DNA from: JACMRP01 sp047302465
GTDB lineage: Bacteria; Bdellovibrionota; Bdellovibrionia; Bdellovibrionales; Bdellovibrionaceae
DNA: 64,000 bases
Assembly: GCF_047302465.1 (NCBI RefSeq)
Contig: NZ_CP178621.1
Coordinates: 248,001-312,000, forward strand
Direction of reading: 5' to 3'
Shown piece by piece: positions 51,401-58,665 of this stretch; the first letter of the stretch is position 1, and the number at the start of each line of letters is the position of its first letter. The notes under the pieces were generated by a model, which was not told the DNA's origin, made no database searches, and was given only the letters and a program-made list of their open reading frames with translations. A program made the position numbers and the translations under genes.

Positions 51401-53678
51401 TAGAACCTCTCTTGAACTCGAAAATCCATTTCGCGGAAGCGAATATAATTTTAGCAGCGTCTTCACGAAACGGGAAATCGTTTGGAGTGAAAGTTAGCCA
51501 CTTCTCAGCAACCTGAGCCATTTGAACTCTACCGCCGCTAGCGTCTTCAATATTCTTGGCAAGAAAATTTAAGAGACTTGGCCAGTAGGCATATAGAGGT
51601 ACTCTGTTGATTTGAGCCGCCGCCAGCTCGTCCAATTCAAGCTCAGCCCGCATACTCATTACTTGAGGATTTGGAGCCGTAGCATAGGCCAAAAACCTTT
51701 CTAAAAATCTATGTAGCACTTTCAAATTGTCAGAGAAAAGCAATTCTTTGATGGTTACGAGAATTGAACCTTGATTTAAAGAAGTGATTGCAATGTCGAG
51801 AAATAGATCGACCAGAACATCATCTCCACTCTCTTTTAGCGACGTAACATCCTTTTTCCAGCTATCGAACCCATCTGTTTCCAAGATTTCAAGTGATGCA
51901 AGTCTAATAGCTTGGTGCCAGTAAATGTTGTTTTTGCGCTGGACAATCTCTTGAATAGTCTTTTGCCGTTGAGAAAGCAGAAAACGCTGGCGAATCCAAT
52001 CGCCGTACAGATCATGTGAGAACCTTATCCAACCATCTTGAGCTTTGAGAACTCCATCTCTAACGAGAGAATCAATCAGCTGCGCTTCTGAAGCTGATAA
52101 GTCCTTAATTGGTGAGAGAAAGTTATTTGTATCTGCCTGCTCAACTGCCAATCGAGTGAGTAAAACCTGTTTTTGATTTGCCCCTCCATCACTGTGCATG
52201 CCCCAAAAACCTCTAATCAAGACAGGTTCGCTAATTACTCTGTTTGTGTCGAGAGAAGACCTTTCCGCCATTTGAAGGGCGAGATCAAGATACTTTGGGT
52301 TCTTCAGAATCTCACGCGTTGGGCCGTTTTTCAAAATGCCGGTTAGGCCTGGTTTTTCTTTTGAAACTAAATCAAGCTCTGCCTTTTCAAAATAGGTTGC
52401 AGAAATGACATTAAATACTACGTTCTGACTTGATAGCATCCCAACTAAAGTTTTCCAAATTTGATCTTGTGAGCTAATAACGCAGAGATGGCGATTGCCA
52501 GAGTCCCTTTGAAACTTTACTAAAAATGATTTCAGCAATTCGCGTTCTTCGGATCCAGTAAGGCGGTCTACGGCATCAACAATGACAATTTGTTCACTTG
52601 GGCCATATTTCAGAATATCGAACAGATCGTTTTGCAAACCTAGTAGTGTATTAAGTTCAGTGAGAGTTCTCGCTTTAAAAAGTGAAGCGGTTAGCCAAAT
52701 AGTTTGCTTTCCAGATTCCTTAGTCCATTGTTTTAATAGAACAGATTTTCCGACGCCGGATTCTCCAATTAATGCATTGATCTGACCTTTCTTGAGCTGA
52801 CCTACGAAGTTGGTCGTTCTCTCAATAGAAAGGTCGCTGCCTATTGTAGACTTGATTTTCTCTATTTCAGTTTCGTAGTTATCCTTAATCTTCTTTATGT
52901 CTGATTCTAAGTGACGATGACCTTTGATTTCAAAGGAGCTTAGTTCAGATATCAAATGCTGAAAGTTAATCTCACCAGAAACCGAGCGAGACGTTTTTGT
53001 CATGTGTTGGAGTTTGATCCAAAGTTCATTTGAGTCGCCCTTGACCAAAGCAGCAGTTAAATTGCTGAGCGCTTGGGTGAGTAGGGCTGAAGTTGGATTA
53101 TCAAGATTAACATCGAAGTGTATAAGTCGATCAATGATTTCGGCGCGTTGAGCTGTGCAGTTCTGAGAAGAAGGCTTGGTGAAGCTATCATACAAATCAC
53201 GAACGCTTTGGTTCGTAAACTCTGGCTTCTTGATCTGAATGTCTAAATCCGGCCCTTTGTGTTTCGAGGCAAAATTACGAAGTTTGCCGTATGCTTCCGT
53301 TGCCGCGGTAGATGCGCCTGAAGTTACCAAACCCAAAAAATCGTGTTTGGATCTATATGGATTGTCGGTCGATTTGCAAAACTGCTTCCATGCGAGCTCC
53401 ACAAGATCCGCCGGAAATTTATTCGCCGTGATGTGAGGATTGCTTTTGACCGAGAAGGCAAGATGTTTTGAAATGTTGTCAGATTCAAATACAAGAATGA
53501 TGTCATCAAATTCCCAGCCATCTACCTTGCGCTGAAATTTGAGAGCCTTAAGTTGACCCAATCGCAGTGCAGGGAATGGATTCTCGCCTACCAGAAGGAA
53601 AGACAAAAAGTATGCGCCGACTTTGTCTTCAAAGTCGAAACCCTCTCCTCCTGTAGACTTTGGATCAAGTTTACCCAT
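48468..53678 (-). CDS. Very large nuclease-like/P-loop ATPase protein, candidate antiviral STAND-type (Avs-like) sensor
   Basis: A 1736-residue cytoplasmic protein. The N-terminal ~170 residues look like a DUF4297/Cap4-type PD-(D/E)xK nuclease: FDFEDKVGAYF (E17), WEFDDIILVFE (D58/D59) and FSVKSN (K78, with Ser in place of the usual Gln before it). A P-loop NTPase core follows: Walker A GESGVGKS (305-312) and Walker B IVIVDAVD (364-371), then a helical region (about 480-620) like the winged-helix part of STAND ATPases. The remaining 1100 residues are helical without a named domain and could be the ligand sensor. An XRE gene precedes it by 36 bases. Function is inferred from architecture. Confidence 0.72.
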   Translation of the reverse strand: MGKLDPKSTGGEGFDFEDKVGAYFLSFLLVGENPFPALRLGQLKALKFQRKVDGWEFDDIILVFESDNISKHLAFSVKSNPHITANKFPADLVELAWKQFCKSTDNPYRSKHDFLGLVTSGASTAATEAYGKLRNFASKHKGPDLDIQIKKPEFTNQSVRDLYDSFTKPSSQNCTAQRAEIIDRLIHFDVNLDNPTSALLTQALSNLTAALVKGDSNELWIKLQHMTKTSRSVSGEINFQHLISELSSFEIKGHRHLESDIKKIKDNYETEIEKIKSTIGSDLSIERTTNFVGQLKKGQINALIGESGVGKSVLLKQWTKESGKQTIWLTASLFKARTLTELNTLLGLQNDLFDILKYGPSEQIVIVDAVDRLTGSEERELLKSFLVKFQRDSGNRHLCVISSQDQIWKTLVGMLSSQNVVFNVISATYFEKAELDLVSKEKPGLTGILKNGPTREILKNPKYLDLALQMAERSSLDTNRVISEPVLIRGFWGMHSDGGANQKQVLLTRLAVEQADTNNFLSPIKDLSASEAQLIDSLVRDGVLKAQDGWIRFSHDLYGDWIRQRFLLSQRQKTIQEIVQRKNNIYWHQAIRLASLEILETDGFDSWKKDVTSLKESGDDVLVDLFLDIAITSLNQGSILVTIKELLFSDNLKVLHRFLERFLAYATAPNPQVMSMRAELELDELAAAQINRVPLYAYWPSLLNFLAKNIEDASGGRVQMAQVAEKWLTFTPNDFPFREDAAKIIFASAKWIFEFKRGSRQNYVRDEVDKKCYQALLAAYPDLPNEVEDLCLKLIGLREDGIERPEMPVVQSKSKAPPPIMPIVTRRRIERKVLPNGPEFERDREFQEVCLASQNFLYIVKYNPSFAAKLLLAAIIEEPQEYEDIHDDGWRMDERLGTSYTQQFYPPLYSSGPFLNFFRAAPQEALDALISLVSLVTDRWAEREKKRQQEVFGFDIEINGNKKFWRGDPQVFLWVMDLANCPDVVVAFLMALEKWLYEKIDAKENVDPWIDQIVQKIDSLAFIGVLVSVAKYSPKLLSDKLRNLLTLPYIIWWDQQFLLQNRTSMVSMISWSGQDRYMANLALKWFGMDHRKTSMEQWAIHFLLNVSEMSELFSTARSGWEREVKVQSDPQLEALVCKFNPANYHVGQLADGTQVWNYSAPAEFLEKHKERFEKNDAQMSLLVFPMNVNKVLDAPSFSEAEFSQLAKTAEYIAKIVTGELEDPILTAPKDCQLAIDGLKLVAAKRKIISFDESSLNVAKENITNALEELWTDPGVAGYPYDRSGQKYDAILAKVIGQLTVGAESDVWVRTQVARLICGPRSVSVSTLISSIASAKASHSFILEILALVFNYSKIRTAWQDADRTFRYARHENKQSKIKAFLSKHDFFRIKIFRDYTLEDRRRFFEIEVSSLMDRFITASVPPAWPSWDFDPHIFEFAKDLDLPSAERNLISLENFTQAASGLPPMQEWDENLRNGWIEFCSSGLDQISKRLTKAIEEHGDAKGTPYKQDNWMINAFAVTYFLRDDVRLDRSLKTFLEVGTDGHYWLDNFGRDFFRMGLKHSNSWEGFKTKLNKIFELALSIEQLKPSRRSWDADEIWCSLVGLDDITIQILPAEVKTLVTDLFPLYERLMKARTGSDKCLSRFISLLCKEAAMSIRIKGLSIVASELKDVNYSDYRQERYISMYSYFLAILWRENQDELRNDKNALANFQQILNGLISVQDPRALELAAQMSSTRL

Positions 53679-53714
53679 CGGTACCTACGCAAAACGCCAC
53701 TTTTATGTTCACTT

Positions 53715-54368
53715 TCATCGCAGGATCTCCGTCAATGTAGCGGGGATCACCATATTGGAATTCTTGTCTCGAACGATCTTGGGAGATCGAGCATGACTCA
53801 TGTATATCGTGCACATTCCTATCTGAGTTTCTTCGCCTTCAACAATTTCAGGGATCGTTCGTTTAACACCAAACAAGTAAAAACCATGAGCCTCTAGCCC
53901 TTGGATCTCTTGAGAAAGTTGAAACTCAATTTTCATTTTTTTAACTAGATCAGCGTCATGCCATCTAACGATATCTGCTTTTATGTGAACGACAATATCT
54001 GTCATCGCGTTTACAGCTCGAATATCGTCAGCTTCGTCATGCTCGACCTGAAATCGGTGAGCACCTTCAAAAATGTTGGTTAAATCTCTGCCCGTTGTGA
54101 GTCGAGGTAATAAGTATACCTTTTTTTGCGAAGCGGTTTTCTCTTGAGACTTGGACGTTGGGTTCAGTTGCTTGACCTCCATTCCAAAGGCCTGAGCAAC
54201 TCCCATCAGAGTTTCAAACGATGCAGTGCCATCCTTTTCTAGGCGTTGTATAGTACGAAGGTTCACGCCTGCAACATCTGCAAGTTGTCGTTGCGGCCAT
54301 GCTCGTTCCTCACGTTCTCTTTTTACAATCTTTGCTCTGTTCAAATTTGTTGCCATGATCTCTTTCAT
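53715..54368 (-). CDS. XRE-family transcriptional regulator with extra C-terminal domain
   Basis: A 217-residue regulator; ATG 54368 was chosen because AAAGGA lies seven bases upstream, and the longer frame reaches into the repeat array. The N-terminal HTH (QRQLADVAGVNLRTIQRLEKDG, about residues 24-45) is a Cro/C1-type domain. The C-terminal ~130 residues are beta-rich with no recognised family (AHRFQVEHDEADDIRAV, DIVVHIKADIVRWHDADL) and could sense a ligand or protein. It is followed by the giant ATPase on the same strand and likely controls that operon through the four heptamer repeats upstream of itself. Confidence 0.88.
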   Translation of the reverse strand: MKEIMATNLNRAKIVKREREERAWPQRQLADVAGVNLRTIQRLEKDGTASFETLMGVAQAFGMEVKQLNPTSKSQEKTASQKKVYLLPRLTTGRDLTNIFEGAHRFQVEHDEADDIRAVNAMTDIVVHIKADIVRWHDADLVKKMKIEFQLSQEIQGLEAHGFYLFGVKRTIPEIVEGEETQIGMCTIYMSHARSPKIVRDKNSNMVIPATLTEILR

Positions 54369-54417
54369 AACGGTCCTTTCATTTTTTACAAAAGTAACCG
54401 TTTCGCCCAAAATGTGT

Positions 54418-54457
54418 TACGACACCAATATGACATCGATATGACAGTTGTACGACA
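54418..54457. promoter_or_regulatory. Four TAYGACA direct repeats at exact 11-base spacing
   Basis: Heptamers TACGACA (54418-54424), TATGACA (54429-54435), TATGACA (54440-54446) and TACGACA (54451-54457), each with a four-base spacer. All sit on one face of the helix 50-90 bases upstream of the XRE start, and are a probable operator array. The outer pair and the inner pair match each other. No further copies were seen on either side. Confidence 0.7.
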
Positions 54458-54719
54458 CCAGTCAATAGGTGCGAAATTGACAGGGCCAGTCAGATAGCCG
54501 ACCAATCTATTTATAAGCTAGGGCATGGCTCAATTGCCTAGAGCAGTCGTGTGCATCACAAATCCAGACTTTCTCTATCATTCAAAAAGCATCATGTGAC
54601 GTCCCCGAATTCGGTGAGGGTAACCGTATGATTTTCTTTGTGTTGAGATGCTGGGTACCTCGCTGAATAGAGAAAAAAGCGAATGCGATAAATGGTGGCG
54701 CGAGGGTGAGATTGGCTTC

Positions 54720-54818
54720 GGCCATCCTGGCCTCGGTCGCTTCGCGACTGGTTGGCTTTGCCAACCACCGAAAAAGCGGCTGTCGCCGTCGCGCTGATAG
54801 CGCGATCGCATCGTGCGA
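54720..54818. repeat. Tract of consecutive short hairpins with three-base loops
   Basis: Within 99 bases: GGCC...GGCC (54720-54732), GTCGC-ttc-GCGAC (54736-54748), TGGTTGGC-ttt-GCCAACCA (54749-54767), CGCGCT-gat-AGCGCG (54790-54804) and TCGCA-tcg-TGCGA (54806-54818). No convincing ORF is here. The 540-base gap 54369-54909 otherwise holds the heptamer array and no other recognised feature. Confidence 0.6.
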
Positions 54819-54906
54819 CTTTTTCCGAACTCTTTCGTTCGAATCTCGCAGACATCCGTTGCTTCGCTCGGAGGGTTTTTACTGGCTTCGTTTTGTTTGG
54901 ATTATT

Positions 54907-54996
54907 TGGCGGACAGGGTGAGATTCGAACTCACGGTGGCGGTTAGACCACACACGCGTTCCAGGCGTGCGCCTTAAACCACTCGGCCACCTGTCC
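54907..54996 (-). tRNA. tRNA-Ser(GGA)
   Basis: Minus-strand cloverleaf: acceptor GGACAGG (54996-54990) pairs with CCTGTCC (54917-54911), discriminator G at 54910, then an encoded CCA. The anticodon loop CTGGAAC gives anticodon GGA. The T arm contains GTTCGAATC, and a long variable arm is present as expected for Ser. Total 90 bases including CCA. Confidence 0.95.
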
Positions 54997-55198
54997 ACTC
55001 TTGGAACGATTTTGAGCCGCTATAATTAGCACGAGGTCTAGGCCGGGTAAAGTTCAGAATGCTGTATATTTGCAGGAAAATGAGGCTCAATCGCATTTTA
55101 AGGCCTAACCAGGCCCAAGTCCGTGGACTAATCTCCGGAAAAAAACGCGACAGATGATAGCTTCGGCTCCCTTTCGCTATACTGAGAGTGGAGGCTTC

Positions 55199-56269
55199 AT
55201 GCGGGTTTTTGCACAAATTCTCACCTACGTTATTACATGCTTTGTGCTTGGTTGTGTTTCTAGTTCCGTCCGCGTTCCTGCCTCTTTTAAACCCAAATAT
55301 AATTCTAAAATCGTGAACTCACTGACGACTGCCGCAATCAACGGTGTGCTTTTTCAAATCAATGATTCTGTTTTTAGAGATGTGCCTGGAAAAACTGTCG
55401 ATCGCTGCAAAAAAAATGAAGCCCCAACATGGTCGCAAAACTTTATGGGACTTCTCGAAGTCTTGGATAAGAATCCTCAATACTACAACAAATTCCATAT
55501 CGTTGATTTTAAACGCGGTGATCACGCCGCTGCTGAAATCAGCAAAGACATCGATGGTCTTAGTTACTTAAACATCACTTACGCTAAACGTGAAACTCGC
55601 GAAAAGCTAAACTCGGCATTAGGCTTTCCTTGTGCAGACGGTGTTAACGACGCTATCGGTAAGGACTTGGTAACGACTTATATTGATTGGCCAAATACAG
55701 AGGCAATCTCTGGGGTTCTAAAACAAGCTCCTGATAGAGCTAAAATTGAACGCTTTCAGTTTAACACCGAGTTCTTGATCTTCTTAGCAGAGCGCCAAGC
55801 TATTTTGAAAATCAATCCTGAGGTAGCGTTTGAGCGAACTTTCCAAGGTGAATACTTTTTAGGATCTTGGTTAGAGAAAATGGCTAAAGAGACCCAAGCC
55901 AAAGATGGCTCTTATGATTTTGTGAACTATTGGCTAAAAGAAATCTCTAGCCGCAGTAAGCAGGCAAGCCCCATTCAGTTCTTCGGCCTTCACTCAGAAA
56001 GTGCGTTAAGCTATGGCGTGCAAGTAGACACCGTCGGAAAGTTTGCACGCAAACTAAATGGTTTCCAAGAACCTACGTACCTATTCATGTCTTACCGCCA
56101 AAAAGGTGGTGAGTATGTCTATGGCAGCTTGAAAGACTTGAACAATTGCCTGAAAGAACTTACGGGCATGTATCGTAGCACTCTCACCATGAGCTCTTCG
56201 CTCGACATTGACGAGAATAGTTTTTTAGCTCCGGGCTATTCTTGCAAGATCGAAACTGCTGACGAATAA
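55199..56269 (+). CDS. Predicted lipoprotein of unknown function
   Basis: A 356-residue lipoprotein: ATG 55199 follows GGAGG by four bases (the longer frame adds 15 residues). The signal ends in the lipobox FVLGC (Cys near residue 19). The mature protein is largely helical with three or four cysteines (VDRCKKNE, FPCADG, LNNCLKEL, YSCKIE), possibly two disulfides. No family recognised. Outer-membrane anchorage is likely because no Asp follows the lipid-modified Cys. Single gene after tRNA-Ser. Confidence 0.72.
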   Translation: MRVFAQILTYVITCFVLGCVSSSVRVPASFKPKYNSKIVNSLTTAAINGVLFQINDSVFRDVPGKTVDRCKKNEAPTWSQNFMGLLEVLDKNPQYYNKFHIVDFKRGDHAAAEISKDIDGLSYLNITYAKRETREKLNSALGFPCADGVNDAIGKDLVTTYIDWPNTEAISGVLKQAPDRAKIERFQFNTEFLIFLAERQAILKINPEVAFERTFQGEYFLGSWLEKMAKETQAKDGSYDFVNYWLKEISSRSKQASPIQFFGLHSESALSYGVQVDTVGKFARKLNGFQEPTYLFMSYRQKGGEYVYGSLKDLNNCLKELTGMYRSTLTMSSSLDIDENSFLAPGYSCKIETADE

Positions 56270-56331
56270 CAACTCATTTTGACGCAAACTCGACAAGACG
56301 ATAAGCGCTTTGCAGTCTTATCCTTCTTGTT

Positions 56332-57393
56332 ATGAAAACACTTACATATATTTTAAGCGTATTGATCGCACTGCCTGCTTATCCTTGCACACGCGTGCTT
56401 TGGGAGGCGCCCAACCAAGACGTCATCGTCGGCCGCAATATGGATTGGGTTGAAGACATGGGCACAAACATGTGGCTGCTTCCTCGCGGTATCGCACGAG
56501 ATGGTTTGGTGGGACTGAACTCACTAAAGTGGACCTCGAAGTATGGCAGCGTAGTTCTGACTGCTTATGATGTCGGTTCTGCCGAAGGGCTCAACGAGAA
56601 AGGTTTGACTGCGAATCTTCTGTATCTGACCGAATCTAACTTTGGTGCACGTGATGAGAAAATTCCGGGACTTGCGGTAAGCCTTTGGCCTCAATACTTC
56701 TTAGATAATTTCCAAAGTGTGGCAGAAGCGGTAGCTCATATCGAAAAAAATCCAATGCAAATCGTTGCAGCCAGCGTGCAAACTTCACAAGGAACTAAAG
56801 AGGGCACGGTGCATTTGTCCCTGTCCGACAAAAATGGCGACAACGCTGTGATCGAATATATCAATGGCCAAGCCCAGATCTATCACGGCAAAGAATACAA
56901 GGTGATGACGAACTCTCCACCTTACGATCAGCAACTAAAAATTATGAAAACTTACAAAGGTTTTGGCGGAGACAAACCTCTTCCCGGCACGACCGACGCC
57001 GCGGATCGTTTCGTAAGGGCAGCCTATTATTCGCAGTACTTGCCGAAGCCAGCAGATTATCGTGAAGCTGTGGCCGGAGTGCTGAGTGTTCTGCGTAATG
57101 TGTCGCAACCTTTTGGCTCGCCAGACCCAGCACGCCCTTATATTTCAACCACGCGCTGGAGAACCGTCGCCGATTTAACCCGTGGTATATATTTTTATGA
57201 ACACACCATGAGCCCCAACATTGTATGGGTGCAATTGCCGAACCTAGATTTTAGAAAGGGCGTCAGTGTAAAGAAGATCACCTTAGTGAAGAACTATGAT
57301 CTGATCGGGGATATCACGACAAAATTTAAACCCGCCAAGCCCTTCCAATTTTTAAGATCAGAGGTTCCGACGGGTTTAAAAGCAAAACTATAG
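56332..57393 (+). CDS. Choloylglycine hydrolase/penicillin V acylase family Ntn hydrolase
   Basis: A secreted linear-amide C-N hydrolase of 353 residues. The signal peptide ends at AYP, exposing C19 as the N-terminal nucleophile (CTRVLW). The next catalytic motif is GRNMDW, with Arg and Asp of the family active site, and NLLYLTESNF holds the substrate-pocket Asn. Family members cleave bile-salt amides, penicillin V or acyl-homoserine lactones; a role in quorum quenching or lipid amide use is possible. It converges with ampG, the two stop codons abutting without a gap. Confidence 0.9.
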   Translation: MKTLTYILSVLIALPAYPCTRVLWEAPNQDVIVGRNMDWVEDMGTNMWLLPRGIARDGLVGLNSLKWTSKYGSVVLTAYDVGSAEGLNEKGLTANLLYLTESNFGARDEKIPGLAVSLWPQYFLDNFQSVAEAVAHIEKNPMQIVAASVQTSQGTKEGTVHLSLSDKNGDNAVIEYINGQAQIYHGKEYKVMTNSPPYDQQLKIMKTYKGFGGDKPLPGTTDAADRFVRAAYYSQYLPKPADYREAVAGVLSVLRNVSQPFGSPDPARPYISTTRWRTVADLTRGIYFYEHTMSPNIVWVQLPNLDFRKGVSVKKITLVKNYDLIGDITTKFKPAKPFQFLRSEVPTGLKAKL

Positions 57394-58644
57394 TTACTTA
57401 GTTGCTGGCTGCTGGTACTTGCGCATCAGAACCAGCATTAACAAACCTGGAATCGCGATGGTCATGCACGTGTAATAGAAATTGGCCCAGCCAAGATTCT
57501 TCACCATTTCACCTGTGAATCCCGAGAAGAAGTTTCTTCCCAGAGTCGCAATACTTGAAAGAATCGCATACTGAGTCGCCGTGTAGCGCTTATTGGTAAT
57601 TGCAGAAATGTAAGCAATAAACGCCGCACTTCCCATCCCGGCAGTAATGTCTTCAAAGCAAACTGTAACTCCCAAAGCCCAGTTCTCGGGGCCAGTGTAC
57701 GTGAGAAGCGCAAAGGCCCCTGTTGAGAGTGCCTGCAAAATACCAAAGACCCACAGCGAGCGATAAATGCCGATGTAGTACATCAACGTACTTCCAAGGA
57801 ACAAACCAAAGAGTGACGAAATCAAACCAAAGGTTTTTGCAATGAGGGCAATATCAGCATTGCTATAGCCGATTTGTACGTAATATGGATTGAGCATTGC
57901 GCCTGACAAAGCATCGCCAAGCTTGAATAGAAAAACAAATAGCAACATTACATAAGCGCCGTCGCGCTTTAAGAATTCGCGGAAAGGATCTACCACCGCC
58001 GACATCAATGTTTTCGGCGGGGCCTCTTTCACTTTCGGCTCTGGTGCCCATAAAGTGGCAAAGATACCAATACCCATGAGGGCCGCCATCGAGAAGTACA
58101 GCTCATTCCAAGTAAAATTCCAGCCAGGCGCTCCGACAAAGCCCATACCCACAGCTCCGGAAATCAACATGGCGATACGATAACCGTACATATTCATCGA
58201 AGATCCAAAACCAAGCTCTTCGTCTTTGAGAAGTTCGCGGCGATAGGCATCGATAACGATATCCTGAGTCGCGCTAAAGAATGCAGTCAGAACCGCAAGG
58301 GCTGCCATATTCATCAAAGATACTTTTGGATCAAACATCCCGATGCCGGCGATAGAACCTACAAGTAAAAGCTGACTTGTTAACATCCAGCTGCGACGAC
58401 GTCCTAGGCTGAACAAAGTAAAACGGTCAATCAGTGGAGCCCAGATGAACTTCAAAGAGTAGGCAAGTCCCACCCAACTCATGTATCCAATGGTGGTGAT
58501 ATCAACTTGCTCACGAGCAAGCCAGGTCTTCAGCGTACCTCCAGTAAGAAATAATGGAAGTCCACTCGAGAATCCTAGCAAAAAGACGATCAACATTTTT
58601 TTGCTAAAGATTTCCTTCAAAAGCGGGGTTTTTTTCTCGGCCAT
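57394..58644 (-). CDS. ampG: AmpG-type muropeptide permease (MFS)
   Basis: A 416-residue MFS protein that imports anhydro-muropeptides with protons. The first helix reads LLGFSSGLPLFLTGGTLKTW, close to the AmpG signature GFSSGLPLxLTG, followed by VDITTIGYMSWVGLAYSLKF and WAPLIDRF. Twelve helices are expected, and family-typical GYRIAMLISGAVG is near the middle. In a predator it could take up prey or self peptidoglycan fragments. It is the last gene of a minus-strand run HNH, GNAT, deaminase-like, ampG; 21 bases separate it from the deaminase-like gene. Confidence 0.9.
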   Translation of the reverse strand: MAEKKTPLLKEIFSKKMLIVFLLGFSSGLPLFLTGGTLKTWLAREQVDITTIGYMSWVGLAYSLKFIWAPLIDRFTLFSLGRRRSWMLTSQLLLVGSIAGIGMFDPKVSLMNMAALAVLTAFFSATQDIVIDAYRRELLKDEELGFGSSMNMYGYRIAMLISGAVGMGFVGAPGWNFTWNELYFSMAALMGIGIFATLWAPEPKVKEAPPKTLMSAVVDPFREFLKRDGAYVMLLFVFLFKLGDALSGAMLNPYYVQIGYSNADIALIAKTFGLISSLFGLFLGSTLMYYIGIYRSLWVFGILQALSTGAFALLTYTGPENWALGVTVCFEDITAGMGSAAFIAYISAITNKRYTATQYAILSSIATLGRNFFSGFTGEMVKNLGWANFYYTCMTIAIPGLLMLVLMRKYQQPATK

Positions 58645-58665
58645 GAGAATCCCTTCTGTGATGTT

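Noticed and set aside
54834..54846. Apparent att-type copy of the tRNA T arm
   Set aside because: Only 11 bases match, in reverse orientation to the tRNA, so it is not a proper attachment site.
54592..54946. Several ORFs of 60-90 residues reading through the hairpin tract and tRNA-Ser, with an end such as GGQGEIRTHG
   Set aside because: They are translations of the tRNA and structured DNA; that peptide is a familiar artefact of tRNA-Ser regions, and no SD or domain supports them.
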